Shown here: piece after piece, positions 8,801 to 17,760 of the stretch
Layout: each line of letters starts with the position of its first letter
Numbering within the stretch: position 1 is the stretch's first letter
Notes under the pieces: generated by a model
What the model was told of the DNA's origin: nothing
Seen by the model: the letters and a program-made list of their open reading frames with translations, nothing else
Database searches by the model: none
Origin: Singulisphaera acidiphila DSM 18658
Lineage (GTDB): Bacteria > Planctomycetota > Planctomycetia > Isosphaerales > Isosphaeraceae
Direction of reading: 5' to 3'
NCBI RefSeq assembly: GCF_000242455.2
Contig: NC_019892.1
Coordinates: 2,976,001 to 3,040,000, forward strand
Length of the DNA: 64,000 bases
Translations under genes and position numbers: made by a program

Positions 8801-9772
8801 GCGGAGGGAGAGATCCCAGCCGGCGACGCCGTTGCCTTCCTCGGCCACGACCTCCGTCTCCCCGTATCCGTCAACCAAAAGGGAGCCGATGCGAGCAGCG
8901 GAGCAGCGGGCACTTTGGTACCAATCGGAGCGGGCAATCCGGCCGATCCAGCCGAGTTCGTCGTGGAACGTACCGACTCGACCCCCGAAACAGTGACCAT
9001 CAAGCTCGAACCGGGCGCGTTCTATCGAGGACAGATCTTTCCCAGGGATCTCTCCGCCTCAGCCATCGTGTTCCGGTTGACCCCCGGGAAGGAGGGGATC
9101 GATGTCACCCTCCGTCAGAGTGACCGGAGGTTGATCAAGATCTACGGCGATCAGTTCGAGCGGCATCCAGGGCAGGGCTTCCTCCACCCTCATACACCGC
9201 TTGCCTATCGGTTTGTGATCAATCACACACTCACCAAGCCGGCGAAGATTTGGGTTCGCTATGGCCTCGAAGGCAAGGACGAGACGTTTGTCACCCGGAA
9301 AGACGTCAAACTCGAGCCGGGGCGGCCGAACGATGAGATCGGTGACCGGGTCGATACCGACTTGCACGAGATCCCATTCGACAAGGCGCGTTATCTCGTC
9401 CTCGAGATCCGCAAAGACACCGAGATGGGTCGAGTTCTCTTCAAGCGAAGATATCCGTTCCGCCAAGTCGCCCCATCCCAGTACATGAGAGTGCAGGACG
9501 GGTTCGACGAGGTCCAGAACATGGCCTACGTCAACGTCTGGCACCTCAAGAGCGACCCCGTGAGCGGACCGTCCGACGTAACCGTCTCCCTGGACGGACA
9601 GTCGATCGCAACGACCCTCGATCGAGGAGGCGCCGAGCAGTGGTGGCGAATCTATCCCAAACCGCCGCTACCCGTCTTCTGGAGAATCCAGGTCGAGAAG
9701 GTGATCGACGCCTTCAAGGGGAGAATCGACACCGGAGTTGTTCCCCCCGAGAAGACCGCCCCCGCCCAATAA
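5828..9772 (+). CDS. Large single-pass protein with caspase-like (probably inactive) domain, T6SS-linked
   Basis: A 1314-residue protein with a basic N-terminal tail and one membrane span near residues 29-50. Residues 60-285 have strand order and motifs like a caspase/metacaspase (peptidase C14) fold: a strand ending in SAAG where GHG is expected, IWDAGQIG where DACHSG is expected, then LVILSSCAPGQTS and SVFGYFVEQGLAG. The catalytic His and Cys positions are therefore Ala121 and Gly180, so protease activity is unlikely. A charged, Pro/Lys/Glu-rich linker follows at about 425-490, then a long helical, TPR-like region to about 920, and a beta-rich C-terminus. It is divergent from tssK-tssL-tssM and shares the locus with clpV. 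Its function is unknown. A possible role as a structural replacement for the missing TssM periplasmic arm is my inference. Confidence 0.7.
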   Translation: MTTTTLQPGRRRYGLVDTRRISKPRLSQLILVFTGMVIALVLFVWLLFWINPTRRGIGGRWIAQRGLTHPLLGFQAADIEKITGAVRGTVPESDYGSFRDVLRDHLTKAANRPVVLYVSAAGVVDDKGAVLLRDDGGVIGETSEPDARHSAISLEQFFEVFKDAGTRFPSQSRFLIWDAGQIGSDRNLGVYANGFLPKLRSYLAENPVKRLVILSSCAPGQTSTSSEFDNRSVFGYFVEQGLAGKGSTPNGLSVQSLTRYVRAQVALWARNHRQAEQTPELFGDTTLDFPLPRSRKVTLATRPEGDEEQEETKRFLKRLERAWAERDGWQKRKPYRSAPRTWLRYQETLLRAERLFRAGESTEAESALNSLPNLASEVTRVPAFDGSLALLEKNAATASDKSKQKTLEDARSSIDEALDLILGGDETAAPGEEADGAEKTTEPAVEKEKGEAKKAGEPGPVPPAKQEVSAKQASVVPTRKKTQSGHATLSGRRKADSPIARLSSVDDDRRPLFPEAQLIVWADTFVTRGPDRNAFRGRRGEALEKAIQTRNLAEVAAASDERINRWIRPWVEAGDVHRRNGQDLLFAAEPAVPRCLEALDQADEAYQIAIKNAEICDQAIDQIEQLSAELPYYGEWKARRGGRLEIGLDPSFQELLDSAAELARLIHSVPPPLRTEGDPLAGRDEQIQRIKRQYGTVAESFRGLTDDFHNQWEGGRWRDLDTVLNVPLIPAEIRMKLLERVRSRPIASSLLETTTDASSGSSTSSGDSESRLKKESDSFLAERAARSSPSSDPALSETESPADPSFWRTASGLARLELGLLEIGGAKKEEVASLRETYDRACRKLGGSPFSEFAEFSERIRSLRRARLLALGEKPNPDLLYEQLDAADRALRVLPLADEVGRDKLVEQRIKFLRRDLSTWHGQRLLDDFAPRQALATLEKAGDDYGDSNELRRAVERAKVMLRANLLVDANAPKTPTLDDQEGMTVSIKVHAEGEIPAGDAVAFLGHDLRLPVSVNQKGADASSGAAGTLVPIGAGNPADPAEFVVERTDSTPETVTIKLEPGAFYRGQIFPRDLSASAIVFRLTPGKEGIDVTLRQSDRRLIKIYGDQFERHPGQGFLHPHTPLAYRFVINHTLTKPAKIWVRYGLEGKDETFVTRKDVKLEPGRPNDEIGDRVDTDLHEIPFDKARYLVLEIRKDTEMGRVLFKRRYPFRQVAPSQYMRVQDGFDEVQNMAYVNVWHLKSDPVSGPSDVTVSLDGQSIATTLDRGGAEQWWRIYPKPPLPVFWRIQVEKVIDAFKGRIDTGVVPPEKTAPAQ

Positions 9773-9840
9773 GTGAACTTTGAACTCCTGACTCCTCTCA
9801 CTTTGCCTGGGAGTTCCCGGACTGCCCGACCGTTGCTCGC
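9773..9840. other. gap between large T6SS-linked gene and insertion sequence
   Basis: These 68 bases contain a weak 7-bp inverted repeat (GAACTCC / GGAGTTC) without a T tract. It could be a remnant terminator of the 1314-residue gene. Confidence 0.25.
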
Positions 9841-9889
9841 ATTGAATTCCCTGGGACCGCGGGCGGGGCGCCCAATGGCACTTACTTTC
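9841..9889 (+). repeat. left terminal inverted repeat of the IS
   Basis: It begins ATTGAATTCCCTGGGACCGC and ends GGCACTTACTTTC. It matches the reverse complement of 11300-11348 except for three central positions. The 13-base core GGGCGGGGCGCCC has the same orientation in both ends. Confidence 0.9.
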
Positions 9890-9963
9890 GCCAATCCTGC
9901 AATAAGGGGCACCTCTGGCACGATTTTTGCGCCATGAACTCCTATTTTTTGGGAGTACCTCGC

Positions 9964-11307
9964 ATGAACCATGACCAGGAATCACCCGCTGTCGTCGATT
10001 TGGGTGAGGCGGTTCGGATGTTCCATCGCTTGGTCCCACCGGATGTCCTGCATGCTCAGAAACCGCCCACGCTCTCGACCGTGTTCACGCCTTGGGTCGT
10101 TGTCTGGCTGATGATCTATCAACGGTTGACCTGCAATGCAACGATGGCCACCGCTGTGGGAGAGTTGGCTCGATTAAGTGCGGATGTGCTCCCGGATAAC
10201 AAGCGGGCCCGTGAGAAATCGTTCTCGGCCAACACGGGTGGGTTTTCGCGAGCGCGAGATCGGCTGCCCGTGGAGATGGCTCAACGGGCGGCTGACGAGG
10301 TTTCTGCAGCCTTAATCGCCAAGTCTCCGCCATCGGTGAAAGGGCGTAACGCGTTTCTTGTGGACGGTTCCACGCTCTCTTTGGCACCCACTGACGCCTT
10401 GCGCAAAACGTATCCGCCGGCCCGCAATCAACACGGAGAATCGCACTGGCCGATCCTCCACTTGGTAGCGGCCCACGAGTTATCCAGCGGTGTGACCGTG
10501 CGTCCGGAAGTGGGGGCAATGTATGGCCCGGCCGCGATTGGCGAAGTCCCATTGTCGGCCGGTTTGATGCCGCGACTTCCGGTCGGCTCCGTGTTGATCG
10601 CCGACCGGAATTTTGGCGTCTTCGCGTTTGCCTGGTTGGCCAACCAGGCGGGCCACGACTTCGTGTTGCGGTTGACTGAGAAGCGATTTCGGTCGATGGT
10701 GCGCCAAGGGAAAGCCCAGGGCAAGGACCAGTGGGAACTCACTTGGCAGCCCAACCGCTGGGAACGCAAGTCGAACCCACAATGGCCGGCCGATGCAACG
10801 TTGCGGGTGTGGTTGCACGAGGTTCGGATTTCCGAGAAGCTGACGCTGTGGCTTGTGAGTCGGCTCCCTGACGAGGGGTGCGAGCTCGCCGCAATCTATG
10901 GCCAGCGGCAAAATATCGAAACCGATCTGCGTGATTTGAAGCGGACGCTTCGCTTGGAAGAGATGCGTGGCCGATCCACGGAGATGGTCGCGAAGGAACT
11001 GGCCTCGGCGACAGTGGCCTATAACATGGCGAATCTGATTCGCCGGATGGCTGCGGCTCGGGTCGAGATCGCGCCGCGGCGATTGAGCTTCAACCGGGTA
11101 TGGTCGTTAGTGAAGGTCTTGCTCTTGGAGTCGCTGGATACCACGGACCCCGCGAAGATCCAAGAGCGGATCGACTTGGTTCTGAGGATGTCTGGCCAGT
11201 GTAAGCTCGCGAATCGCCCTGGCCGACACTACCCGCGTGAGGTGATCGCCCGCCGCAGAAAATTCCCACTGCGACCACGCAAACGCGGTCTGAAATCGAG
11301 AAAGTAA
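9964..11307 (+). CDS. IS4-family DDE transposase
   Basis: A 447-residue transposase that cuts and joins the ends of its own element. The first catalytic Asp is in FLVDGSTLSL, the second in LIADRNFGVF, and the Glu is in the IS4 signature Y-x2-R-x3-E-x6-K (YGQRQNIETDLRDLK). All three catalytic positions are present, so the protein may be active. The ATG at 9964 is preferred over one at 9934 because GGGAG lies eight bases before it. The reading frame has no internal stop, and the stop codon lies inside the right inverted repeat. Confidence 0.93.
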   Translation: MNHDQESPAVVDLGEAVRMFHRLVPPDVLHAQKPPTLSTVFTPWVVVWLMIYQRLTCNATMATAVGELARLSADVLPDNKRAREKSFSANTGGFSRARDRLPVEMAQRAADEVSAALIAKSPPSVKGRNAFLVDGSTLSLAPTDALRKTYPPARNQHGESHWPILHLVAAHELSSGVTVRPEVGAMYGPAAIGEVPLSAGLMPRLPVGSVLIADRNFGVFAFAWLANQAGHDFVLRLTEKRFRSMVRQGKAQGKDQWELTWQPNRWERKSNPQWPADATLRVWLHEVRISEKLTLWLVSRLPDEGCELAAIYGQRQNIETDLRDLKRTLRLEEMRGRSTEMVAKELASATVAYNMANLIRRMAAARVEIAPRRLSFNRVWSLVKVLLLESLDTTDPAKIQERIDLVLRMSGQCKLANRPGRHYPREVIARRRKFPLRPRKRGLKSRK

Positions 11308-11348
11308 GTGCCATTGGGCGGGGCGCCCGCGGTCCCAGGGAATTCAAT
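11300..11348 (-). repeat. right terminal inverted repeat of the IS
   Basis: This is the inverted partner of 9841-9889, with 46 of 49 positions matching. It contains the transposase stop codon. The element ends 22 bases before the T tract of the clpV terminator. Confidence 0.9.
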
Positions 11349-11370
11349 AAATGCAATTCTCATGACTCAT

Positions 11371-11412
11371 TAAAAACAAGAGGCCGAAGACGAGCATCCG
11401 TCGTCCTCGGCC
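11371..11412 (-). terminator. rho-independent terminator of clpV
   Basis: On the minus strand, GGCCGAGGACGA pairs with TCGTCTTCGGCC with one G-T pair around a 7-base loop. TTGTTTTTA follows. It lies 13 bases beyond the clpV stop codon. Confidence 0.85.
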
Positions 11413-11424
11413 CATTGTTTCGAC

Positions 11425-14091
11425 TCAGGAGAATTGGTAGCGGAAGTTCCCTTGTTCGTCGACATCCACATAAACGCTGGTGAGGACGTCGCCCTCGGCC
11501 ATACGGGCGAGGAACTCCTGGGAAAGTTCCGGCAGAAGACTGCGGGTCAAGATCTGGTCGACATTGCGTGCTCCGCTGTGGACCTCCTTGCAACGGCTGG
11601 CAATGTTCGCGACGATTTCCTCGCTGTAGGTAAAGGCGGCTTTGTGGTTCTCGCGAACCCGCCTGACGATCCGGTCGAGTTGGAGCCTGACGATCTGCTT
11701 CATCACCTCGTCGGAGATCGGATAGTAAGGGACGACGACCAGGCGTCCGAGCAAGGCCGGGGGGAAGACCTTGAGGAGTTCGGGGCGGAGCGCCTCGACC
11801 AGGCCGGCGGCTTCGGGCGTGGTATCCTCATCGGCACAGAGCGCCATGGTGGTCTCTGTCCCGACATTCGAGGTCAGAAGGATGACCGTGTTCTTGAAGT
11901 CGATCACGCGTCCTTCACCGTCCTCGAGCGTCCCCTTATCAAAGACCTGGAAGAAGAGTTCCATCACGTCCGGGTGGGCCTTCTCCACCTCGTCGAGCAG
12001 GACCACGCAGTAAGGCTTGCGCCGGACAGCCTCGGTGAGAACTCCCCCTTCGCCGTAGCCAACGTAACCGGGTGGTGAGCCTTTCAGACCCGAGACAGTA
12101 TGCGCCTCTTGATACTCGGACATATTGATAACGACAAGGTTCCGCTCGCCGCCATAGAGCGAGTCGGCCAGTGAGATCGCGGTCTCCGTCTTGCCCACGC
12201 CGCTGGGTCCGACCAGGAGGAAGACACCGATCGGGCGACGAGGGTCGGTCAGATTGGCCCGAGCGGTCCGAATGCGTTGGCTGACGGCCTCGAGAGCTTG
12301 CGCCTGGCCGATCACGCGTTCTTCCAGCTTCGTCTTGAGGTTCAAGACCGTCCTGATCTCATCGGCCAGCATCTTGCCCACCGGGATCCCGGTCCAGCCG
12401 GCGATCACGGCGGCGATCGTCTGAGAATCAACATTCACGTGCATCAGCGGCGAATCGCCTTGGAGGGCGCTTAACTCCAAGGTTCGAGTGGCGAGTTCGG
12501 TCTTGAGCTTATCTGGCTGGGCCGGGGTCTCGATGGTCGGCAGCTCGCCGGCCTTGCCGTTCTTGGCGGCATGTGCCTTCTCAATTTGCTCGGCGAGCCC
12601 TCGGATGGTCTGAACAAGCGTTCGTTCCTCTTTCCACCGTTTCTCAAGCTCGACCAGGAGGGACTCGGACTTGGCAAGTGCCTCCCGGGTCTCGGCGAGC
12701 CGTGCGTCGTGTTGGACTCCCGTCACATTTTCGCGTTCGAGGATCCCGATTTCGACCTTGAGGTGATCGATCCGGCGGCGGCAATCCTCGACGGCCGGCG
12801 GGATTGCGGTCTGGCTGATCGCGACGCGAGCACAGGCCGTATCGAGGAGGCTCACCGACTTGTCGGGAAGTTGTCGGCCGGGGATATAGCGCGCGGAGAG
12901 CTTGACCGATCCCTCTACGGCCTCATCGAGGATCCGCACCCCGTGATGACTCTCGAGCATGGCGGTAATGCCACGCATCATCACGATCGCTTTTTCCTCG
13001 CTCGGCTCCTCGACCCGGATCACCTGGAATCGTCGGGCCAGGGCCGCATCTTTCTCGAAGTATTTCTTGTACTCGGCCCAAGTGGTCGCCGCGATCGTAC
13101 GGAGTTCGCCTCGAGCCAGGGCCGGCTTGAGCAGGTTGGCCGCATCCCCCTGACCGGCCTGTCCCCCTGCGCCGATCATGGTGTGTGCTTCGTCGATGAA
13201 GAGGACAATCGGCACGGGTGAGGCTTTCACCTCGGCGATCACTTGCTTGAGCCGATTCTCAAACTCCCCCTTGACCCCGGCTCCCGCCTGGAGCAGGCCG
13301 AGGTCCAAGGTTCTCAGAACCACTTTGCGGAGCGGCTCGGGAACGTCGCCCGCCGCGATCCGAGCCGCGAGGCCCTCGACGACGGCCGTTTTGCCGACCC
13401 CCGCCTCACCGGTCAGGATCGGGTTGTTCTGGCGACGGCGAATCAGGATATCGACCATCTGACGGACCTCGGCATCGCGGCCGAGAACCGGATCGATCTG
13501 GCCTGCCCGCGCCCGTTCGGTCAAGTTGATCGTGTATTGATCGAGCGCGGGGGTCTGGGTTGCCGCACCACGGGAAGGCGTCGCTTGCCCCTCGGCCTCG
13601 CGCGCCGGCGATTCCTCCTCAGCCGAGCCGGCGATCAGGCTCGTCATTCCGCTCGCGAGGGTCTCCACCTTGATCTTGGCGAACTCCGGCGACGCGTCGC
13701 GGGCCAGCCGGCCGAGTTGTTCATCCTCGAGCAGGGCGAGGAGGAGGAACCCGGAGCGGACCTGTCGTGACTGATATTGGAGGGAGGCGAGCACCCACGC
13801 CGAGCGGATCAACTCGTCGATCGAGGGAGAGAGCATCGGCGTTCGCGCATTGCCGGTCTTCAATCGATCGAGTGCCTTGGTCAGATCGCGCTGAAGATGC
13901 GACGTGTTGACCTCGAAGTGGCGGAAGACCCGGGCCAGGTCGCTATCGTGCACCTCAGTCAATTTCAGCAGCCAGTGCTCGACCTCAACACTGTAATTCG
14001 TGCGTGACAGGCAGAGCCCGGCCGCCGCCTGGAGGGAGTTGACACATGTCTTATTGAGCGTCTTGATGACCGCTCCCGAATCGACTCCCAT
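11425..14091 (-). CDS. clpV: T6SS sheath-disassembly AAA+ ATPase ClpV (TssH)
   Basis: An 888-residue double-ring AAA+ ATPase of the ClpV/TssH class, which pulls apart the contracted T6SS sheath so subunits can be reused. The N-domain at about 1-150 contains [14 protein letters not shown]. Walker A GEAGVGKT at 228-235 and Walker B VLFIDEAH mark the first ATPase domain. A coiled middle domain spans about 420-540. The second ATPase domain has GPSGVGKTE and [13 protein letters not shown]. Length and N-domain separate it from chaperone ClpB. The start has GGAG about ten bases upstream. It ends at a strong terminator. A sheath substrate (TssB/TssC) must be encoded elsewhere if the system works. Confidence 0.95.
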   Translation of the reverse strand: MGVDSGAVIKTLNKTCVNSLQAAAGLCLSRTNYSVEVEHWLLKLTEVHDSDLARVFRHFEVNTSHLQRDLTKALDRLKTGNARTPMLSPSIDELIRSAWVLASLQYQSRQVRSGFLLLALLEDEQLGRLARDASPEFAKIKVETLASGMTSLIAGSAEEESPAREAEGQATPSRGAATQTPALDQYTINLTERARAGQIDPVLGRDAEVRQMVDILIRRRQNNPILTGEAGVGKTAVVEGLAARIAAGDVPEPLRKVVLRTLDLGLLQAGAGVKGEFENRLKQVIAEVKASPVPIVLFIDEAHTMIGAGGQAGQGDAANLLKPALARGELRTIAATTWAEYKKYFEKDAALARRFQVIRVEEPSEEKAIVMMRGITAMLESHHGVRILDEAVEGSVKLSARYIPGRQLPDKSVSLLDTACARVAISQTAIPPAVEDCRRRIDHLKVEIGILERENVTGVQHDARLAETREALAKSESLLVELEKRWKEERTLVQTIRGLAEQIEKAHAAKNGKAGELPTIETPAQPDKLKTELATRTLELSALQGDSPLMHVNVDSQTIAAVIAGWTGIPVGKMLADEIRTVLNLKTKLEERVIGQAQALEAVSQRIRTARANLTDPRRPIGVFLLVGPSGVGKTETAISLADSLYGGERNLVVINMSEYQEAHTVSGLKGSPPGYVGYGEGGVLTEAVRRKPYCVVLLDEVEKAHPDVMELFFQVFDKGTLEDGEGRVIDFKNTVILLTSNVGTETTMALCADEDTTPEAAGLVEALRPELLKVFPPALLGRLVVVPYYPISDEVMKQIVRLQLDRIVRRVRENHKAAFTYSEEIVANIASRCKEVHSGARNVDQILTRSLLPELSQEFLARMAEGDVLTSVYVDVDEQGNFRYQFS

Positions 14092-15023
14092 GGCATTCTC
14101 TCCTTCGCTTCGGTGATACCGGCGAGTCTAACAGGGACTGGTGGATGTCAGACAAGTCGTGTCGACAACTCAAAGAGAAGGACGACTGCCGGACGGAAAT
14201 TCCAAGGAATCCGCTGGTGGATCTTAATCTGACGTGTACGGCAAGGCAATCCGCTATCGCAAGCTACGGTCACACTGTGCGTCAAGCGCAGGTGACGGAA
14301 ATGCCGTCGGCAAGCGAACCAGTGCTTGTATCACGCGGGTGAGGTTCTCAGAGGTCATCAATCACGAGACGAAATCCGATCGCTCGCATTTATTGAAATC
14401 CAAGCCAATCCTGGCAGACAAAACAAAAACATGCACATGTTATTTTTCAACACAAACAACAACCATCCAACCCACAAGAGCATCTGTTCGACACTTCCCT
14501 CCGAGAAGGGAAGTATTTTTGGCTCCCACAGCGACGTTCGGGCCAATTCCGAGCGCAAAATGGCTGGCCCCTGTACTACTCTCGCCATTCGCTCTTGTGA
14601 CCGAGATCCCGTGCGGCATCACCTTGACCTGAATCGCAACGTTTTAAGGCGATGGCAGGTGAACCGGTCGTCGTGAACGTCCCGGATTCCATCGTCCAAG
14701 GACGATTGTCAATGACAAGATCGGGCTACGAATTCGGCTCGGCGAATTCGGCAACCCCGGCGCGGACAGCAGCTTAAACGATCGCCATCGCTTCTGCCTT
14801 GTGAATACAGGCTCACTTTAACGGTCGTTTACTGGTATGGTGACGTGGCGCAGCTTCTGGTTCTGAGCGCGGATCCCGTTCCGATTCGGGCTTGCAGCAA
14901 AGGCGGGACGTGTGTCGAGGCCTGACGAGAATCGCCCGAAAAAACGTTGGGCTTGAGCGCCAAGGCGCTCAAGCCCAAAGGGTTCACGAGTGCGGGCGAA
15001 GACCCGCCGTCCTTGCTTTTCGA
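14092..15023. other. 932-base gene-poor region
   Basis: No protein-coding frame here has a believable composition, ribosome site or recognisable product. The left end must hold the clpV promoter (leftward). The right end holds the terminator of the oxidoreductase gene at 14939-14978. The middle is lower in GC than the flanking genes (for example around 14390-14470) and could be decayed sequence. Confidence 0.55.
14939..14978 (-). terminator. rho-independent terminator of the oxidoreductase gene
   Basis: A perfect 15-bp stem (TTGGGCTTGAGCGCC and its complement) with a 2-base centre at 14947-14978 is followed on the minus strand by AACG and six T residues. It lies about 45 bases after the oxidoreductase stop. 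Confidence 0.88.
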
Positions 15024-16028
15024 CTACTTGGCGGCTTCGGCGCGAGCCTTGGCGAGAACAGTCTCGAGCAAGACCGGCTTGCCCCCCTGTCGCTTGCTCT
15101 CGTCGGCCGCTTCCATGAAGGCGAAGATTTCCAGGGTTTCATCCGCGCTCACGGGCGGCTTCCCAGTCTTGAAGAATGTGCAGACCTCTTGCAGCAACAA
15201 GTCATACGCGCCGGTTCCTACGCAAGGGCCGCTCCCCTTGGTGCCGAAAACCATGGCGCCGTAGCCCCCGTGCCCTCTCAGCCCACGGAACGTGCCGATC
15301 CGGCCGCCGTCCCAGGTGCCCGTGACGAATTCCGAGTCGTCCGACTGCACGCGCGTGACCGACTTGCAGCCGGTCCCCATGAGCGTGAAAAGCGTCTCGA
15401 CGCCATGAACTCCGTACCAAAAGAGGTCGGGATGATGCTCTTCGAGCGAGCACGGGCTGAACGCATCGCATCCTCGGATCTCGCCGATCTTCGGATCGTT
15501 TTTGATGGCGACGACTCCCGGTGAGTAGCGAAGCGATGAGCTGGAAAAGCAAGGCGTTCCCGACTCTCGCGCCAGCTCGAAAATCTTGACCGCGTCGGCG
15601 AGCGAGCCGGCAACCGGCTTATCGATGAAGACGGGCTTACGCGCCTCGAAGACAGGGCGGATCTGCTCGAGGTGAGGGCGGCCATCCACGCTCTCCAGCA
15701 AGACCACGTCGACCTTTTTCAGCAACTCGGGAATCGAGTCGACGATCTCCACCTTGAATCCGTCACGAAGCTCCTTGGTGTACTCTTCCACGCGGTCGCG
15801 GCTCGACGGGATGTCGGCGCTTCCCCCGGGGTAGGCCGCAACCACACGAACTCCCAGTGACTTCGGTCCGTTGAGGAGTTTCGTAAAGGCAACCACGTGC
15901 GACGTGTCAAGTCCGATAATGCCCGCTCGGAGTGGTTTCGCCGCTTCTTCCTGGGCGGTAGCCGCTCGAACAGTCAAACAAAGGAACGAGCAAAGCAAAA
16001 GAGACGTTGCAGGTCGGCATCGCGCCAT
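15024..16028 (-). CDS. Exported Gfo/Idh/MocA-family oxidoreductase
   Basis: A 334-residue protein with a Sec-type signal peptide (about residues 1-25, ending near ATAQ) and a Gfo/Idh/MocA fold. The N-terminal Rossmann part begins RAGIIGLDTSHVVAF, and the family EKP-like motif appears as FIDKPVAGS. These enzymes usually use NAD(P) to oxidise or reduce sugars or inositols. Planctomycetes have many paralogues with export signals, whose substrates are mostly unknown. A GGAG ribosome site sits nine bases before the ATG, and a strong terminator follows the gene, so it is a single-gene unit. Substrate cannot be read from the sequence. Confidence 0.85.
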   Translation of the reverse strand: MARCRPATSLLLCSFLCLTVRAATAQEEAAKPLRAGIIGLDTSHVVAFTKLLNGPKSLGVRVVAAYPGGSADIPSSRDRVEEYTKELRDGFKVEIVDSIPELLKKVDVVLLESVDGRPHLEQIRPVFEARKPVFIDKPVAGSLADAVKIFELARESGTPCFSSSSLRYSPGVVAIKNDPKIGEIRGCDAFSPCSLEEHHPDLFWYGVHGVETLFTLMGTGCKSVTRVQSDDSEFVTGTWDGGRIGTFRGLRGHGGYGAMVFGTKGSGPCVGTGAYDLLLQEVCTFFKTGKPPVSADETLEIFAFMEAADESKRQGGKPVLLETVLAKARAEAAK

Positions 16029-16350
16029 GAGTGAAACTCCAAGCAGGGTGGGATCGAGGCGGGACTGTTCACAGAGTATCTAAACAAGATCCTGGCTTTA
16101 GTCCAAGCCCTTATCCCTCCAAAACCTTCCGTAGTCCGGACGACTCGACCGTCGTGTGGTTTTCCAGGCGAGCGGAACGTAACAGGCTCTCTCTCGTTCT
16201 CGAATGCCAATCGGGGGATCTCTGTCATCAAGTGCGCGATGCCATACCAGGCGCACACAATGGCCTGGCGAATAGCCGATGGGTCGCGTCGGGGGCCAAT
16301 TCCAAAGGAGGACGGGCGAACGTTGGAACGAGGCCCAGTGTTTTGCTCGA
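16029..16350. other. intergenic region
   Basis: This lies between the start of the oxidoreductase gene and the end of asnS, both leftward. It should carry the oxidoreductase promoter. No gene or clear hairpin terminator was found. Confidence 0.5.
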
Positions 16351-17760
16351 TCAGAACTCGGCGTTTCCCGGCGTACGCGGGTAGGGGATCACGTCGCGAA
16401 TATTGGCCATTCCCGTGGCATAGATGATCGTTCTCTCGAAGCCGAGGCCGAACCCAGCATGGGGCACGGTGCCGTACCGCCGGAGGTCGCGATACCAGGC
16501 GTAGTGCTCTTTGGAAAGCCCGAGTTCGTCCAGGCGGGAGTCAAGAACGTCAAGCCGTTCTTCCCGCTGAGAGCCACCGATAATCTCCCCGATCCCAGGG
16601 GCTAATACGTCCATGGCGGCGACCGTCCGGCCGTCGTCATTCATCCGCATGTAAAACGCTTTGATATCCTTGGGATAATTCATCAGAACCACGGGCCGAC
16701 CGACGAGCGATTCCGTGAGGTAGCGCTCGTGCTCGGACTGAAGGTCGATCCCCCAGCGGACCGGAAACTCGAATTTTTCGCCCTTGGCCTGGGCCTTTTC
16801 GAGCGCCTTGATCGCGTCGGTGTATTCCATCCGCTCGAAGCTCGCGGCGACGAACGCTTCGAGCCTCGTAATACAGTCCTTATCGACGTGCTGGGCAAAA
16901 AAGGCCATGTCGTCAGGACGCTCGTTCAACACGGCCTGGAAGAGAAACTTCAGGAACTCCTCGGCCAGGTCCGCGTCATCGGAGAGGTTCGCAAAGGCAA
17001 TCTCCGGTTCGATCATCCAGAATTCGGCGAGATGTCGAGTCGTATTCGAGTTCTCAGCGCGAAAGGTGGGGCCGAATGTGTAGACCCGGCTCAGGGCCAG
17101 GCAATAGGCCTCGACGTTCAACTGGCCCGAGACGGTCAAACTGGCCGCCTTGCCGAAGAAGTCGGCGGAGAAATCCACGTCGCCCTGGTCGTCGCGCGGG
17201 GGGTTCGCCAGGTCGAGGGTCGAAACCCGGAACATCGCCCCCGCACCTTCGGCATCGCTCGTGGTGATGATCGGCGTATGCACCCAGAGAAAGCCGTGCT
17301 CATGGAAAAACCGATGGACCGCCGACGAGAGGCAGTCCCGGACGCGAGCGACCGCCCCGAAGGTATTGGTTCGGGGCCGCAGGTGTGCCACCGTTCGCAA
17401 GTGCTCGAACGAGTGCCGCTTGGCCGAGACCGGGTAACTGTCCGGGTTCTCCACCAGGCCGACCACTTCGACCCGTTCCGCCTGGACCTCGAAACGCTGC
17501 CCTTTTCCCTGCGACTCGATCAGGGTTCCCACCACCCGCACCGCACAGTGTGTGGTCAAGTGAAGGATCTCAGACTGATAATTCACCAAGGTCGCCGGTG
17601 CCACGGCCTGAATCGGGTCGAAACAGGAGCCGTCGTGAATCTGGAGAAACGAGAAACCGGCCTTGGAATCGCGTCGGGTGCGAACCCAGCCCTCGAGAGT
17701 CACCTGAGACCCTACCTCCACGCGACCGTTCAGGTAATCCTTGATCGTGTGCTTCGTCAT
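16351..17760 (-). CDS. asnS: Asparagine--tRNA ligase
   Basis: A 469-residue class IIb aminoacyl-tRNA synthetase that charges tRNA-Asn. The N-terminal OB-fold anticodon domain contains [20 protein letters not shown]. The class II core has motif 2 around [21 protein letters not shown] and motif 3 near [12 protein letters not shown]; the C-terminus ends [15 protein letters not shown], as is typical of AsnRS. The ATG at 17760 is chosen because GGGGA lies about seven bases upstream and the family starts here; an open frame extends 23 codons further upstream without support. It is a single gene. This is housekeeping content in an otherwise accessory-looking window. Confidence 0.97.
   Translation of the reverse strand: MTKHTIKDYLNGRVEVGSQVTLEGWVRTRRDSKAGFSFLQIHDGSCFDPIQAVAPATLVNYQSEILHLTTHCAVRVVGTLIESQGKGQRFEVQAERVEVVGLVENPDSYPVSAKRHSFEHLRTVAHLRPRTNTFGAVARVRDCLSSAVHRFFHEHGFLWVHTPIITTSDAEGAGAMFRVSTLDLANPPRDDQGDVDFSADFFGKAASLTVSGQLNVEAYCLALSRVYTFGPTFRAENSNTTRHLAEFWMIEPEIAFANLSDDADLAEEFLKFLFQAVLNERPDDMAFFAQHVDKDCITRLEAFVAASFERMEYTDAIKALEKAQAKGEKFEFPVRWGIDLQSEHERYLTESLVGRPVVLMNYPKDIKAFYMRMNDDGRTVAAMDVLAPGIGEIIGGSQREERLDVLDSRLDELGLSKEHYAWYRDLRRYGTVPHAGFGLGFERTIIYATGMANIRDVIPYPRTPGNAEF

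Larger units (their letters stand above)
9841..11348 (+). mobile_element. IS4-family insertion sequence with 49-bp terminal inverted repeats
   Basis: A complete-looking element of about 1.5 kb. The ends at 9841-9889 and 11300-11348 are inverted copies with only three mismatches. A single DDE transposase fills the interior, and its stop codon lies inside the right repeat. No convincing target-site duplication is seen just outside the ends, so the exact termini may be a few bases further in. It lies between the T6SS-linked 1314-residue gene and the clpV terminator and breaks no recognisable gene. Confidence 0.9.

Noticed and set aside
9841..11348. Target-site duplication of GAATTC flanking the IS
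   Set aside because: GAATTC is a palindrome lying within the matching inverted ends, so its presence on both sides is explained by the terminal repeats and does not prove a duplication.
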